DNA of 64,000 nucleotides from assembly GCF_002285795.1 (NCBI RefSeq), contig NZ_CP022961.1:6414501-6478500 (forward strand), written 5' to 3'. Origin of the DNA: Plantactinospora sp. KBS50 (GTDB taxonomy: Bacteria > Actinomycetota > Actinomycetes > Mycobacteriales > Micromonosporaceae). Position 1 is the first letter of the stretch. Every line of letters starts with the position of its first letter. The translations under genes and the position numbers were made by a program. The notes under the pieces are model-generated. The model searched no databases. It was given only the letters and a program-made list of their open reading frames with translations, and had not been told where the DNA came from. Positions 46,095 to 54,291 of this stretch are shown one piece after another.

Positions 46095-46853
46095 CTATAC
46101 GGCCAGTGCGGGAAACGGCCACCGGTACGCCCGGGTCGGCAGCCACCACAGATGTCCGGCCTGCTCGGCGATCAGCCGCGCGTCGGCCAGGTCGCGGCGC
46201 ACCGCCGGGGGTACCCGGTCGGCCGGGACGCCCTCGGTCAGCTCCCGCACCGCCGCCAGGTGCTCCGGTTCGTCGATGGTGAACATCTCCAGCGAGCCGA
46301 GCCGCCGGTCGCGGACCTCGGCGAATCCCGGGCCGCGGCGGAACACGCACTTGCCGAGGAAGAACGACTCCCGCCAGCCGCGTACCGCCGCGTCCTCGCC
46401 GGCGCCGTCGACCCGGTCCGGCGGGTACAGGTGGTTGAACAGCCCCTGGCCGGCGCAGCCGTCGCGGCAGCGGGCCACCCAGTCGACGGCGACCGCGTGC
46501 GCGGTCAACTCCCGGATCAGCACCAGGGCGCGGGCGGAGCCGACCCCGGCCGCCGGACACAGCTCGACCGGTTCGGCGAGCCGGGCATGCCGGACGCCGG
46601 CCCGGTACAGGTCTGCGGCCAGCGGCTGCCACGCTCCGGCGAGCCGCCGGGTGCCGAAGGACATTCCCGGGAGCCGTCCCGCGCCGGGCTCGTAGTCCCG
46701 GGACAGCTCCACCTCGACCCCCGCAGCGGTCCAGCCGGCCGAGCCCACCGAGCCGGCCGGGCCGGGCAAGCCCGCCGGGCCGGGCAGGTCAGGCGAGCCG
46801 GGCAGGCTGGTCGGGCGGCTCTGACCGGTGATGTCAGCTGACGACGGCGGCAC
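46095..46853 (-). CDS. DUF5825-like protein, partner of the radical SAM RiPP maturase
   Basis: A 252-residue protein with no catalytic motif that I recognise. The N-terminal 35 residues are a Pro/Gly/Ser-rich tail (SLPGSPDLPGPAGLPGPAGS). The body contains VRHARLAEPVELCPAAG, LIRELTAHAVAVDW, GLFNHLYPPDRV and FFLGKCVFRRGPGFAEVRDR; this pattern and its position after an rSAM RiPP maturase fit DUF5825, a family I recall from such clusters. It may bind or deliver the precursor. Its GTG start overlaps the rSAM stop by 20 bases. The real start could lie downstream of the Pro-rich tail. Confidence 0.65.
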   Translation of the reverse strand: MPPSSADITGQSRPTSLPGSPDLPGPAGLPGPAGSVGSAGWTAAGVEVELSRDYEPGAGRLPGMSFGTRRLAGAWQPLAADLYRAGVRHARLAEPVELCPAAGVGSARALVLIRELTAHAVAVDWVARCRDGCAGQGLFNHLYPPDRVDGAGEDAAVRGWRESFFLGKCVFRRGPGFAEVRDRRLGSLEMFTIDEPEHLAAVRELTEGVPADRVPPAVRRDLADARLIAEQAGHLWWLPTRAYRWPFPALAV

Positions 46854-48744
46854 GCTGCTCCTCCTCGACCCGTCCGGAGGTGGCCACCGCGGCGGCGGTC
46901 CGGCGGTGCTCCATCCGCGCCAGCACCTGATTGTTGGACTCGACCGCGACGTGCACCTGGTGGCCGGCGTCGTGGAAGAGGATGCCCAGCTCCGACCAGC
47001 GCTCCAGCAGCGGCCCGACCACCGGCGCCCCGCCGGGCACCCTGGCCGCCAGGGTGGCGGCGGTACGCGGCTGGTCGAGCAGCCGGAACAGCTCGATCTC
47101 CGCCGGGGTGGCCAGCTCCAGCACCGACCAGTCGTACGCCGCGCGCCGGCTGACCAGCACGATCCTGTCCGGCAGCGCCGTGTAGCTGAGCCGGCTGACC
47201 GGGTACCGCTCCTGCCAGCTCGCCAGCGCCGCGTCGAGGTCGGCCGCCTGCGTACGGTCGATGCCGCTGGGCACGGACGTGAAGATGTACGCCAGGTCGG
47301 CGAGTTCCGCCTCGGGCAGCCGGTAGATCTCGGTGTACTGCGGTGCCGCCCGCAGGTTGTCGAACCCCAGCTCGGGACGGTCGAAGTAGGGGCTGAACCG
47401 CTCGATGGCGATCCGCGCGGAGCCGATCGGCGGCTCCAGGTGGCACAGGGCCGGCAGTTGCGCGATGACGTCGGTGTAGTCCTGCGCGGTCTCGCCGGGG
47501 AACCCGTACAGGTAGTTCCAGCTCGCCGTCACGCCGGCGCTCTGCGCGTCGCGCAGCGCGCGGACGTTCTGGCAACCGGTCACGCCCTTGTCCATCAACC
47601 GCAGCACGTGGCTGCTGAGGTTCTCCACCCCCGGCTGGACCTGCACGGCGCCGGACTCGCCCAACTGCTGGAAGTGGTGCCGGCGCAGGTTGGCCTTGAC
47701 CTCGAAGTGCAGCCGGACGTCGTACTCCGACTCGGCCAGCCGCCGCAGCACCGAGTCGAAGTAGGCCATGTCCAGGATGTTGTCGACCACGATGAAGTCG
47801 AGCAGTTGGTGCCGCCGGGCCAGGTCGAGCACCTCGTCGAGGAAGCGCGCCGGGCTCTTGCTGCGGAACTGCATGAACGACCCGTTGAGTCCGCAGAACG
47901 TGCAGTGGTGCTTCTCGCCCCACCAGCATCCGCGGGAGCCCTCCACGACCAGCCGCGGCGCCACCCAGTCGGCCGCCGCCGAGGCGTCCAGCCGGTCCAG
48001 GTATCCGGCGTAGTCGGGGGCGACGATGTCGGCCGGTGGCAGCGGCCGGGACGACATGGGGTTGGCCCGTGCGGTCCCGTCGGCGTCCCGCCAGCACAGC
48101 CCGGATATGTCGGCCAGCTCCGTCGCGCCGGGGGCTCCGGCCAGGACGTCGAGCAGTTGCGGGAAGGCCACCTCTCCCTCGCCGCGGACCACGTAGTCGA
48201 CGTACCGGAAGTTGCGGTGCAGCGCCGCCCCCTGCGGTCCGTCGCAGTTCGCGCCGCCGAAGACGATCCGGATCTCCGGCCGCAGCCGCTTGATGGCCCG
48301 CGCCACGGCGAGGCTCGCGGCGTTCTGCTGGAAGGTGGTGGTGAAGCCGACCACGCCGGCCCCGCTGTCGACCAGTTCGGCGGCGAGTTCGCGGATGAAG
48401 CCCGGCACCAGCCGGCGGGTCGCCTCGGTAAGCGCGATCTCGGCGTCGGTCGAGCCACCCTCGGTGAGCAGCCGCGCGTACGAGTCGTACGGGCGGTCCC
48501 GGTCGTCGAGCAGTTCGGCGAAGACCCAGTCCCCGGCGCCGAGGAAGTACGAGGACTCGGAGAAGTACTGGTAGTCGGCCAGCGAGAAGTCGGTGACCCC
48601 GGTGACCCAGTCGACGAAGTCCAGGTTGGCGTAGCGCACCCGCACCTCGTGACCGGCCCGGCCGGCCGCCGCGCGCAGGATGCCCAGCGCCAGCGAGGGC
48701 ACGTCGATCGAACCCCACGGCATGTGCACCAGGACGACCTTCAT
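46834..48744 (-). CDS. B12-binding-type radical SAM RiPP maturase (rSAM_ocin_1-like)
   Basis: A 636-residue enzyme. The N-terminal region (about 1-190: VVLVHMPWGSIDVPSLALGI, AGVVGFTTTFQQNAASLA, IRIVFGGANCDGPQG) resembles a cobalamin-binding Rossmann domain. The radical SAM core follows: GSRGCWWGEKHHCTFCGLNG holds the 4Fe-4S cysteines Cys273, Cys281 and Cys284 in the unusual CxxxxxxxCxxC spacing typical of RiPP maturation radical SAM protein 1. Further blocks include LDFIVVDNILDM and WNYLYGFPGETAQDY. Relatives are thought to C-methylate precursor peptides. The ATG follows GGGAGGGG. A candidate precursor is 96 bases upstream. Confidence 0.92.
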   Translation of the reverse strand: MKVVLVHMPWGSIDVPSLALGILRAAAGRAGHEVRVRYANLDFVDWVTGVTDFSLADYQYFSESSYFLGAGDWVFAELLDDRDRPYDSYARLLTEGGSTDAEIALTEATRRLVPGFIRELAAELVDSGAGVVGFTTTFQQNAASLAVARAIKRLRPEIRIVFGGANCDGPQGAALHRNFRYVDYVVRGEGEVAFPQLLDVLAGAPGATELADISGLCWRDADGTARANPMSSRPLPPADIVAPDYAGYLDRLDASAAADWVAPRLVVEGSRGCWWGEKHHCTFCGLNGSFMQFRSKSPARFLDEVLDLARRHQLLDFIVVDNILDMAYFDSVLRRLAESEYDVRLHFEVKANLRRHHFQQLGESGAVQVQPGVENLSSHVLRLMDKGVTGCQNVRALRDAQSAGVTASWNYLYGFPGETAQDYTDVIAQLPALCHLEPPIGSARIAIERFSPYFDRPELGFDNLRAAPQYTEIYRLPEAELADLAYIFTSVPSGIDRTQAADLDAALASWQERYPVSRLSYTALPDRIVLVSRRAAYDWSVLELATPAEIELFRLLDQPRTAATLAARVPGGAPVVGPLLERWSELGILFHDAGHQVHVAVESNNQVLARMEHRRTAAAVATSGRVEEEQRAAVVS

Positions 48745-48776
48745 CGCCGGTCCCCTCCCGCCTCGTTGGTGGGCGT

Positions 48777-48809
48777 CGTTCCGGAGCGCTGGCTCGACGC
48801 CCCGGAACG
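48777..48809 (-). terminator. Hairpin between candidate precursor and rSAM gene (attenuator)
   Basis: CGTTCCGG and CCGGAACG form an 8-pair stem with a 17-base loop in the 96-base gap. Such a structure could reduce read-through so that more precursor than enzyme is made, a common RiPP layout. Weak stem for GC-rich DNA, so tentative. Confidence 0.45.
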
Positions 48810-48840
48810 AAGCCGTTGAGCTGTGGTCACCCCTGCCGTG

Positions 48841-48996
48841 TCACTCGCCGGCCGCCTTGTCGGCCGCCGCCTCGGTCACGTGCTGCCGCGGGGCCGGGAC
48901 CGCCTGGTCCATGTTGAGGAGCATCTTGACGATGACCGCCCCACGCTCCCGCTCACCGCTGGCGATCGGGTCGTGACGTACGCTGCGTCGCTTCAT
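48841..48996 (-). CDS. Candidate RiPP precursor peptide (51 residues)
   Basis: Begins MKRRSVRHDPIASGERERG, continues AVIVKMLLNMDQAVPAPRQH and ends VTEAAADKAAGE. A near-perfect Shine-Dalgarno (GGAAGGAGGTGA) sits 6 bases before the ATG, far stronger than any other in the window, arguing for high independent translation. It directly precedes the radical SAM maturase. It has no Cys, Trp, Tyr or Phe, so modification must target aliphatic, Met, Gln, His or charged residues. The leader/core border is not evident; the basic N-terminus could be leader. Oddly, the frame is open upstream into the S9 peptidase, so a read-through fusion is also encoded. Function as precursor is inferred from context. Confidence 0.68.
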   Translation of the reverse strand: MKRRSVRHDPIASGERERGAVIVKMLLNMDQAVPAPRQHVTEAAADKAAGE

Positions 48997-50961
48997 GCCA
49001 TTCACCTCCTTCCCTGCCGTCGGTTCCGGGCGACCTTCCGGTCCGGTCGCCCCGCTCGGGTCCGGACGCAGCGTCTCGCTGGCGTACCGGAGCAATTCGC
49101 CGAACGCGCGCGTCTGCCCGGCGGCGTCGCCGTGGTGGCCGCCGGGCATCCAGTGCAGCCGGTGCGGCACGCCGCGGAGCCGCAGCCGCGCGACGTAGCG
49201 GCGCACCTGCTCCGGCGGGCACCGGTCGTCCTCGGTGGCCGCGGCGATGAACAGCGGTCCGCGTACCCGGTCCAGGTAGGTCATCGGATCGGCGGCGTGG
49301 TACCGGCGCGGTACGTCGTCCGGGCCGCCGCCGAAGAGTTCGTCGTCCACCTCCCGCAGCGCCGCGGTGGTGTCCCGGTACGCGGCCGGGTAGTCGGCGA
49401 CCGGGGCGACGGCGAGGCCGACCGCCCAGTCGGCCGGCGCCACACCCATCGCGAGCAGTACGAGGTAGCCGCCCCAGGAGTAGCCGCACAGCCCGATCCG
49501 GCCGGGTTCGGCGACGTCGAGACCGATCAGGTGCCGGCGGACCGCGGCGAGGTCGTCCAGTTGCGCCAGCCCGACCCGGTGGTCGAACGCCCGTTGCCAG
49601 TTCGGCCCGTACCCGGTCGACCCCCGGTAGTTGGTGCGCACCACCGCGTACCCGGCCCGGACGAACAGTTCGACCCGCGGGTCGAAGGCGTCCCGGTCGT
49701 GCAGGTACGGCCCGCCGTGCACCAGGAACAGGGTGGGCCACGGCCCGGGGCCGGGCGGGGTGGCGAGGAAACTGTGGATCCGACCGTACGGCTGAACGGT
49801 CCACAGCTCACTCCGCCCGGCCACGGCCGGCGGACCGGTCGCGGTGGACGTCCCGGTCCCGGCGGGCGGCCCGGCGGTGGCGGGCGGCCCGGTCGCGGCG
49901 CGCGGTCCCGCTTTGCCGGGCGGTCCGGTGACCGCCGTAGCGGGGTCGGCGACCAGGCATCGGGGTGGCACCGACTCGCGGGTCCAGACGTAGTGGACGG
50001 CACCGCCCGGGTCGCAGCTCAGGTCCAGGATCGTGCCGGGCGGGGTGACCACGGTGACCTGCTCGCCGGTGTCGAGGTCGGCCAGCAGCAGCCGGCTGCG
50101 GCCGGCCCGGTCGTGCTGGATGAGCACCCGCCCGGCGTCGCCGTACCAGTGGGCGGTGATCTCCGAGTCGTACGACAGGTCCCGGGACAGTTCGACGCCC
50201 TGGTCGGCGCGCCAGGTGCCGACCCGGTAGCCATCCTCCGTCTCGGCCACGACAAGCAGTTCCGGTTCGGGGCGGTCGCCGGGGCGGAACTCCAGCGCCC
50301 AGATCCGCTCGCGGTCGCTGCCCGGCACGACGTCGGTACGCCCGTCGGTGAGCCGGATGACGCTGATCGCGGTGCCGGTGCCGGCCCGTCCGGCCAGCGC
50401 GATCGTCCGCCCGTCGGGGCTCAGGTCGACAAGCGTGGTGTGCCCGTCGGCGACCGCGACCAGGTTGCCGGCGCCACCGGGCGGTCCGAGGTAGCAGCGG
50501 GTCTCGGCTCCGGTGGTGATGCAGGCGGCGGCGCACCGGCCGGCGGCGTCGAAGGCGATGCCCTGCTGCCGCCCGGCCGGCAGGCCGGCGAGGGCCGGCG
50601 GCGCGGAGTCGGCGAGGGGCGACGGCGTGGAATCGGCGAGGGCCGGCGACGCGGGTTCGGCGACGGCCGGCGCCGGGCCGGTGCGCGCTGGGGGCGGTTC
50701 GGCGACGGCCGTCGGGAGTGGCCAGACCGGTTGCCGCCGCCAGATCCCGGCTCCGGTCGGGTCCGCGTCGAACCACCAGAAGTGCTCGCCGTCCGGCTCG
50801 ATGTCGCAGGCGGTCACCCCGTGCGCCGCGTTGGTGCGGATCCGGCGTGCTCGGGTGTCGCGGTCCCAGGCCAGCACCTGGGTGGACGTGCCGTCGTCGT
50901 GAAGCTCGATGGCCCGTGCGGGCCGGTGGGCAGCGAAGGCAGGCGCGTGTGGTGTGGTCAC
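48841..50961 (-). CDS. S9 prolyl-oligopeptidase-type serine peptidase, in-frame with the precursor
   Basis: A 706-codon frame. Residues 1-390 form a beta-propeller-like lid (ACDIEPDGEHFWWFDADP, VDLSPDGRTIALAG) with Pro/Ala-rich inserts; residues about 400-630 are the alpha/beta-hydrolase catalytic domain: TLFLVHGGPYLHDRDAFDPR, nucleophile Ser495 in GLCGYSWGGYLVLLA, Asp in FIAAATEDDRCPPEQ and His in LHWMPGGHHGDAAG. Peptidases of this family cut short peptides, often after Pro, and could remove a RiPP leader. The last 51 codons equal the candidate precursor, with no stop between. GTG at 50961 follows CGGGGTG. First gene of the minus-strand cluster. Confidence 0.85.
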   Translation of the reverse strand: MTTPHAPAFAAHRPARAIELHDDGTSTQVLAWDRDTRARRIRTNAAHGVTACDIEPDGEHFWWFDADPTGAGIWRRQPVWPLPTAVAEPPPARTGPAPAVAEPASPALADSTPSPLADSAPPALAGLPAGRQQGIAFDAAGRCAAACITTGAETRCYLGPPGGAGNLVAVADGHTTLVDLSPDGRTIALAGRAGTGTAISVIRLTDGRTDVVPGSDRERIWALEFRPGDRPEPELLVVAETEDGYRVGTWRADQGVELSRDLSYDSEITAHWYGDAGRVLIQHDRAGRSRLLLADLDTGEQVTVVTPPGTILDLSCDPGGAVHYVWTRESVPPRCLVADPATAVTGPPGKAGPRAATGPPATAGPPAGTGTSTATGPPAVAGRSELWTVQPYGRIHSFLATPPGPGPWPTLFLVHGGPYLHDRDAFDPRVELFVRAGYAVVRTNYRGSTGYGPNWQRAFDHRVGLAQLDDLAAVRRHLIGLDVAEPGRIGLCGYSWGGYLVLLAMGVAPADWAVGLAVAPVADYPAAYRDTTAALREVDDELFGGGPDDVPRRYHAADPMTYLDRVRGPLFIAAATEDDRCPPEQVRRYVARLRLRGVPHRLHWMPGGHHGDAAGQTRAFGELLRYASETLRPDPSGATGPEGRPEPTAGKEVNGMKRRSVRHDPIASGERERGAVIVKMLLNMDQAVPAPRQHVTEAAADKAAGE

Positions 50962-51107
50962 AACACCCCGATCGGGTCGCGTACCCCACCGAGAGTAATT
51001 GATCCACTTCTATTAGTACAGACGGGTTCCGGTGACCAGGGCGGCGAGCGCACCGGCGTTCGCCTTCAGCCGCCGGCCAACGACAACCCGCCCCAAGGGC
51101 CCGCGCC
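50962..51107 (-). promoter_or_regulatory. Upstream region of the RiPP-like operon
   Basis: Between the S9 start and the terminator at 51108. Its minus strand includes an A/T-rich stretch GTACTAATAGAAGTGGATCA near 51000-51025, the only such stretch here and the likely promoter area. No operator was recognised. Confidence 0.4.
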
Positions 51108-51140
51108 GGGCGTCCCCACGGTCCGACCGTGGGGACGCCC
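51108..51140. terminator. Strong terminator downstream of the GH81 gene
   Basis: GGGCGTCCCCACGGTC and GACCGTGGGGACGCCC form a 16-pair perfect inverted repeat around one base, 8 bases after the GH81 stop. It insulates the RiPP-like cluster from the glucanase gene. Confidence 0.88.
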
Positions 51141-51148
51141 GGGGCGGA

Positions 51149-54096
51149 TCAGGCGTACGGAAGCCGCACCAGGGACTGGTTGCCCACGCCGAGCGTGGTG
51201 GGGCTGGCCCCGATGGCGCTCCACACCTCGACCCGGACGGTTCCGTTGCGCAGGTCGCCCAGGGTCCCGGTGGCCGAGAGCGTCCCGGCGGCCTGCGTGT
51301 AGTGCTCGTACCCGGCGACCGGGTCGGTGGCGAAGTACCGGTACGTCTCCACCCGGTCCGGCGTGCCGTCCCCGGTCAGGTCGTACGAGATCCGCGCCTG
51401 CACGCCGTTGCCGACCGCGCTGCCCGCATCGAGGAAGAGGTCGAACCCGGTGGCCCCGCCGGAGTAGCCCAGGTTCAGCCCGGTGGCGGTGAAGACCAGC
51501 GGGTTGGTCGGGGTCCCGTCGTGGTTGCCGTTGGCGGCGACCACCACGGCCGTACCCGCGCTGCCGGCCGGACCCGCGAGCCCACCGCCGGCCAGCAGGT
51601 ACCGGGTCGGCGAGGCCGGCGAGGTCGGGGACGGGGTCGGGCTGGTCGGCGACGGAGTCGGGGTCGGGGTCGGGGTCGGCGAGGCGGTCGCCGTCGGGCT
51701 GGGCGTCGGCCCGGGGGTGGTCGGCGACGGCGAGGGCTCGACCCCGCCGGCGCTGCCGCCGCTCCACTGGTACGCCCCGGTGGTCGCCGTCCGGCCGGCC
51801 GGTACGGCCAGGCTGGTCCCGTCGGAGAAGGTGACCGTCCGGGCGGTGCCGCTCGGGTTGGCCGCCACGTAGGTGCGCTGACCGTTGCGGGTGAAGACCG
51901 CGGCGAGCGGGTGGTTCGCGGTCACCCCGGTGTCCACCGTGCCGAGCGCGGCCAGGTTGCGGACCCAGTGGAAGGTGTGTGCCCGGCTCTCGCCCTCCTC
52001 GGGGGTGTAGCCGCCGGCCGCCCGCAGCCCGGCCAGCGCGCTGTCGGCGTCACCGAGCGCCTGGAACTCCCAGAGGATGTCCCGCCAGACGGTCGGCTCG
52101 CCGCCGTTGTTGCGCACCAGCTCGGCATGGTTGCGCCGGACGTACGCCGGGTCGTAGCCGAGGTAGAGGTGCCCGCCGGTGACCGGGAGCTGGTTGATGC
52201 CCTGGATCATCTCCGGTTCGGCGCTGAACCAGGTGGCGTACGCGCCGCCGTCCCCCAGACCATGCCCACGCAGGAGTGTTCGAAGGCGCTCGGGAAGTTC
52301 TCGTCGTCGACGTCGAACCAGTACTCCCGGATCGCCGCGGCCTGCGTCGCGTAGAGGAAGACGCCCGCGTCGCGTACCTCCCGGTTGCCGGTCACCTGCC
52401 CCCACTGGATCAGCGCGTTGGCGAAGTTCATCCCCTCCGAGGAGGACTCCTGGTTGTTGCCCGAGGCGAACGAGCCGTGCCCCGAGGCCCAGTCGTGCCC
52501 CGCGTAGATGTCGAAGTCGCGCAGGTACGGGAAGCGGCTGTCGGTCCGGTCGTAGTTGTCAGCGTCCCGGATGAGCAGGTCGACCATCCCGCCGTACCGG
52601 TCCGTCGCGGCCCAGGCCGGGTCGAACTTGGCCAGCGTGGCCGCGGCGGCCACGAAGTAGCCGTAGTGGAAGTGGTGGTCGTTCAGCTCCTGGTCGGACC
52701 CGTACGACGCCGGGTAGCCGATCAGGGTGCCCCAGTTCTGGTCGTAGTAGAACAGCTGGCCGGTCTCGCCGCCGCTGGCGGTGAACCAGTTGGTGAGGCT
52801 GCCCCGGATCGCGTCCAGCGCGCTGTCCCGGACCGCCGTCTCGCCGACCAGGTCGGCGATCTCGGCGAGCCGCGCGGCCCGGCCGAGGCCCTTGCCCGTC
52901 CAGTAGGTGTCGCCGCCGCGCTGGTCCATCGGGTTGGCCCGTTCCGCGGCCAACAGGCTGCCCAGGGTGGTCCGGTCGGTGCCGGCGCCGTCGCCGACGG
53001 CCGGCAGTTCCGGCAGTACGCCGTGGAAGGCCATCGCCGTGCGGAACTGGCTGACCCCGGTGAGCACCTTCATGGTGCCGCGCGCCGAGGGGTAGCTCTG
53101 GGCGATCGGGGTGGCGCCGGTCAGCGCCTTCCACTGGTGCGGGTAGAGGCTCACCACGGTCTGCGTGGCGGTGCCCTCCCGGGCCGTCACGGTGAACGCG
53201 TACGTGGTGGTCACCCGGCTGGTCGCCGGGTCGTAGGCGTAGCTCACCCGGGTGCCCGTGACGTGCGCGTGGGCGTACCGGCCGTACGTGCCGGCCAGCG
53301 CCGCGCGGTCGGCGGCGGGGGTGCCGGACGTGGTGGGCAGCAGGGCGACCGAGAAGTAGCCCCGGCCGTTGAGCGTCGAGGAGAACGTGCCGCCGCTGAC
53401 CGTCCAGCTCGCCCCGGAGGGGGCGTAGCCGACGTAGTCGTGGCCGTGCACCGAGAAGCCGATCGTCGGGCCGTCGTTCGCCCACACGGTCGGGCTGCCG
53501 GTCACGGTGATCCGGGCGTTCCCGCCGGTGGCCTGGAAGTAGGCGAACGGCAGGCCGTGCCCGATGGTGGCGCGCAGCGTCCGGGAGCCGTCGCTCCAGT
53601 ACGGCGTGACGGTCCAGTCGGTCCAGTCGGCCGCCTTCACCACGGGCGCCGCCAGGCCGGCGACCCCGACGCGGATGTCCTCGACGTACGGATAGTGGTA
53701 TTCGCCCACCCCGGTCGCGGTGCCGCTGATCGACGGGGTGGAGTTGGCCGAGAAGCCGAGCCCGTCGCCGAAGGTGTCGTACGACAGCGGGTGGGCGTGC
53801 AGCGGTTCGCTGTATGCGCAGTCGGTGCGCTTGAACAGCAGCGAGGACCACCAGTCGTTGGTGGGCACGGCGCCCGGCGGAGCGTCGGCGGTGGCGAACT
53901 GCCGGGGGGACGTGGAGATGGAGCCGCAGCCGTTGGGCAGCGGGCCGACCGGGGTGGTGGTGTAGCTGCCGGCGCCGACGGTGGCCGCTTCGGCCGGTCG
54001 GGTGCCGCTCACCACGGCGAACACGACACCGGTGAGCAGCAGCAGGGAGGTGCTGGCGACCAGCACCCGGGGCAGGGGACGGGCGGACGGTTTCAT
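51149..54096 (-). pseudogene. GH81 endo-beta-1,3-glucanase with a single-base frameshift
   Basis: A secreted laminarinase-type enzyme split by one missing base. From ATG 54096 (after GGAGG) there is a signal peptide (VLVASTSLLLLTGVVFAVVS, cleavage near AEA|AT), then GH81 blocks VPTNDWWSSLLFKRTD, QLFYYDQNWGTLIGYPASYG, LNDHHFHYGYFVAAAATLA, the catalytic GNNQESSSEGMNFANAL and FPSAFEHSCVGMVWG. At a run of five C (52252-52256) the frame is lost; reading on in the shifted frame gives GDGGAYATWFSAEPEMIQGI, exactly the expected continuation, to the stop at 51149. A Pro/Ser/Thr linker and a C-terminal beta-sandwich (CBM56-like) follow. The homopolymer location means sequencing error is as likely as a true mutation. 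Confidence 0.85.
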
Positions 54097-54192
54097 GGTG
54101 CCTCCGGATGGGGTCCCGAGCCCGCACGCACGCGGAGGTGACGGCGCGGCGGGCCGGGACCGGATGACGAGGGACGGTCCGTAACCAGCCGT

Positions 54193-54204
54193 GAGAGCGC
54201 TCTC
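54193..54204. promoter_or_regulatory. LacI-type operator upstream of GH81
   Basis: GAGAGCGCTCTC, a perfect 12-base palindrome 97 bases before the GH81 start and next to the LacI gene. Identical to one of the sites before the ABC operon. Confidence 0.8.
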
Positions 54205-54291
54205 TGCGATCGAGACGCTAATGCAGCCGTCTCGATACGTCAATGTTTCCGGCCGGTTGCCGCCGCTCGCTCCGCCGTCCGCGCCGTCCCG

